Positions 61,976 to 64,000 of a stretch of 64,000 nt of DNA are shown here, piece after piece (within the stretch, counting starts at the first letter, position 1; each line of letters starts with the position of its first letter). Made by a program: the position numbers and the translations under genes. The DNA comes from Haemonchus contortus (taxonomy: Eukaryota; Nematoda; Chromadorea; Rhabditida; Trichostrongylidae): NCBI GenBank assembly GCA_000469685.2, contig LS997566.1:46148942-46212941 (forward strand), written 5' to 3'. Below the pieces are notes generated by a model that was given only the letters and a program-made list of their open reading frames with translations, made no database searches and had not been told where the DNA came from.

Positions 61976-63917
61976 CAATAAGAAGAACAACATTGCATTG
62001 AATAACAGATCTGTAGTGTTACCTTCGAAAAATACTTTAAAGTGACAATAAACGTTTAAAGCTCACAAAAAGTTTCGTCGTTGGACAATTCCATCCGAAA
62101 AAGAAAGAAGCAAAGGGCAGCATATTCATGGAATTGAATCAATACATACATAATTTTGGGGTGTCCTTTTGAATAGGATCCACCCTGACTCTATGTTCGT
62201 TTTTGTTGCTATATCCCAAGCTGATCAGTTAAAACCAGGTTCTCCCAGAAGCTTGACAATAAAAAACTTGGTCTCTTTGGTCAGTTATCCAGGAAGGAAT
62301 ATGCTTTTAATCAGCTCTACGATTCTGAATGAAAGTCGAATGTGTGGCGTATAAATGGCACCATTGGTCAAACCTCCATGAACAGTGTGACTATAAACGT
62401 TGTCGACAAGATGCTATCAATCACTAACGGTTTGCCGTCGTCCGTAGCGCCAAGGTTACTTGTGTAGGGCAATGTTTGCCCATAATTCAAATCGGCATGC
62501 TTATTGTGAAAGTTTTGTTTTCTTGTCAAATTGTTTACACTCACTCCACAGCCTAGTACCCTGACCTTTGAATATTTACGTAGGGTTGCCCCTGAATTAT
62601 CAGTTATCTCTGAATTCTTCGTCATGCTCTATCGTTCTTCGTTCTTTGTATTTAACGCTCATCTAAGCCCTTGATGGGAGAGGCGTGGGGGGGGGGGGGG
62701 GGGGGGAGAGTTCTTATTCACTTATATGTATAGTCAATAATCACTAATCACTAACCAGTAGTCAATGATAAACAATCACTAGTAATAAGTAACAATCACA
62801 ATAATTCCGTTATACATACGTTCATCTTCAACTCAAAAACTCCTTTTCACCAGAGATGAACTGAATGTTTGATACTATTATTGGTTTTCCTATTATTAGT
62901 ATTAATAGTAGTATTATTATCATATTGTTGTTATTATTTTTGTTGTTGCTATTGTTGTACTAGGGCGGAAGTGTCCAACCAGTCATAATATGGGCCGCAT
63001 AGGCATATAAATCGCCACAACGGTTCTGAATGAAAGTCGAATCCAGGGCGCATCCCGAAACTGAGCTGCTTACGTCAAAGATATTTTCCTTCATTATCAT
63101 TGGTACTGTAATTAGATTGCTATTATTATTATTATTATTATTATTATTTTACTATTACTATTACGACGTTATTATTACAATATTTACCATCAGTGTAAGT
63201 AACATTTGTATCACAACCAAATATTATCAAATATCTTTGTTTATAAAAGTTTTGGAGAGTTTAGCAATATCTCTGACAAGTTTTTAGACGTATAAGTCTT
63301 CCATTTCGAGAAGATTAATAAATTTTCACGAGTACTCTCAATGCCGCTTCGGCGAACCGTTTAAGTGTTTTTATTTTATTTATGAAGTCGACGACTCATC
63401 TACCTGCCTATAAAATTGACGATTTATAGTTCTGTTGATGTGGTTAAAAGTAGAGTTATAGACGATGGAATAAAAAGTGGTCACGATGACTACCTGGGCA
63501 TGTTCTAGCTACTAAATTTTTGAAATTGCACCTTTCCAGGCAGAATCAAAGGGAAACCGGTGTTCAATTGGGAAACTACAAAAAAAGGTAGTTACCAACT
63601 TGCTTTACCGTTATTTCCCATCGATTCCTACTTAACCATAAGAGAATTTGGTGGCGGATTTCTATGATACTGGAATGGGATTGGTACAGCTTTCGAGCCC
63701 AGGGTAAGGGAAATCCCTTAAAGGCCGGAAGATACGATCGGTTACGAGAATGGTTTCCTTAATGTCCAATTCTCGTGGACCTATCTAAGCCGATCTGGAA
63801 TTCGGTAAAAAAAGCAGTAATTACTTTTAATTAGAAGTAATTTTTGGAATGTCTCATGGTGGTAGCAAAGAAATCTCCTTGGCTACTAAGCCACACCCTG
63901 CCCTCTGTGACAAGCAT
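61976..63917. other. intergenic with simple repeats
   Basis: It contains a 20-base G run (62687-62706), TTA/ATT microsatellites (about 62880-62960 and 63119-63148), and no supported exon. Confidence 0.5.
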
Positions 63918-63918
63918 A

Positions 63919-64000
63919 CAGTAGCGCTCAAAAGTCTTCGGTGAAATGGCTCTTCAGCCGTACTTTTCAGTCGTAACTTCTTTCTTACTGGATCTAACCA
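63919..64000 (+). mobile_element. M1 MITE, copy 4, cut by the window end
   Basis: It begins CAGTAGCGCTCAAAAGTCTT after TA (63917-63918) and continues as in copies 1 and 2. Confidence 0.8.

Noticed and set aside
1..64000. tRNA, rRNA, CRISPR or bacterial-type operon features
   Set aside because: None was seen by eye on either strand, and the window is clearly eukaryotic. A tRNA or ncRNA covariance search would be needed to exclude small RNA genes.

Overview
This is a eukaryotic window, almost certainly from a nematode and most likely a clade V parasite of the hookworm/strongylid type. Genes are split into short exons with nematode-type acceptors (TTTTCAG and close variants). Several starts lie just after an isolated acceptor, as expected for spliced-leader trans-splicing. 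AATAAA signals follow stop codons. The recognisable families (nematode-type tyrosine phosphatase, retinol-dehydrogenase-like SDR, serpin, C2H2 zinc finger, Ig I-set protein) all suit a nematode. No species can be named from the sequence alone. Gene models were built by hand from exon phase and splice sites. All split genes join in frame except where I say otherwise.

Layout. 1-9 kb: mostly repeats. It holds a frameshifted minus-strand gene end (4.4-4.8 kb), an unrecognised plus-strand gene with an in-frame TGA (5.8-6.4 kb) and a complete two-exon gene for a 75-residue secreted peptide (7.26-7.84 kb). 9.3-12.2 kb: a tandem pair of secreted Tyr/Gln-rich proteins that share promoter, exon structure and a two-cysteine C-terminus; a more distant Tyr-rich secreted gene is on the minus strand at 24 kb. 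18.5-20.7 kb: an eight-exon zinc-finger gene. 27.3-29.7 kb: a small Ig I-set gene. 30.5-34.3 kb: a TPR-type gene. 36.1-39.8 kb (minus): a seven-exon membrane-anchored SDR. 44.8-48.3 kb: a nine-exon serpin with an inhibitory-type hinge. 50.6-55.7 kb: a type II membrane protein gene, possibly of the STELLO/DUF288 family. 57.2-62.0 kb: a protein tyrosine phosphatase with an intact active site.

Between and inside these genes the DNA is full of non-autonomous mobile elements. Family M1 (about 526 bp, TA target site) has four copies. Family M2 (about 500 bp, TTAA target site) has three full copies and fragments. There is a 580-bp Tc1/mariner-like element in a serpin intron, plus several long foldback elements and a roughly 110-bp hairpin family. 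Introns of the SDR, serpin and type II membrane genes each carry insertions. The genes form no obvious pathway or operon; the window reads as a gene-sparse, repeat-rich parasite locus with lineage-restricted secreted proteins next to conserved families.
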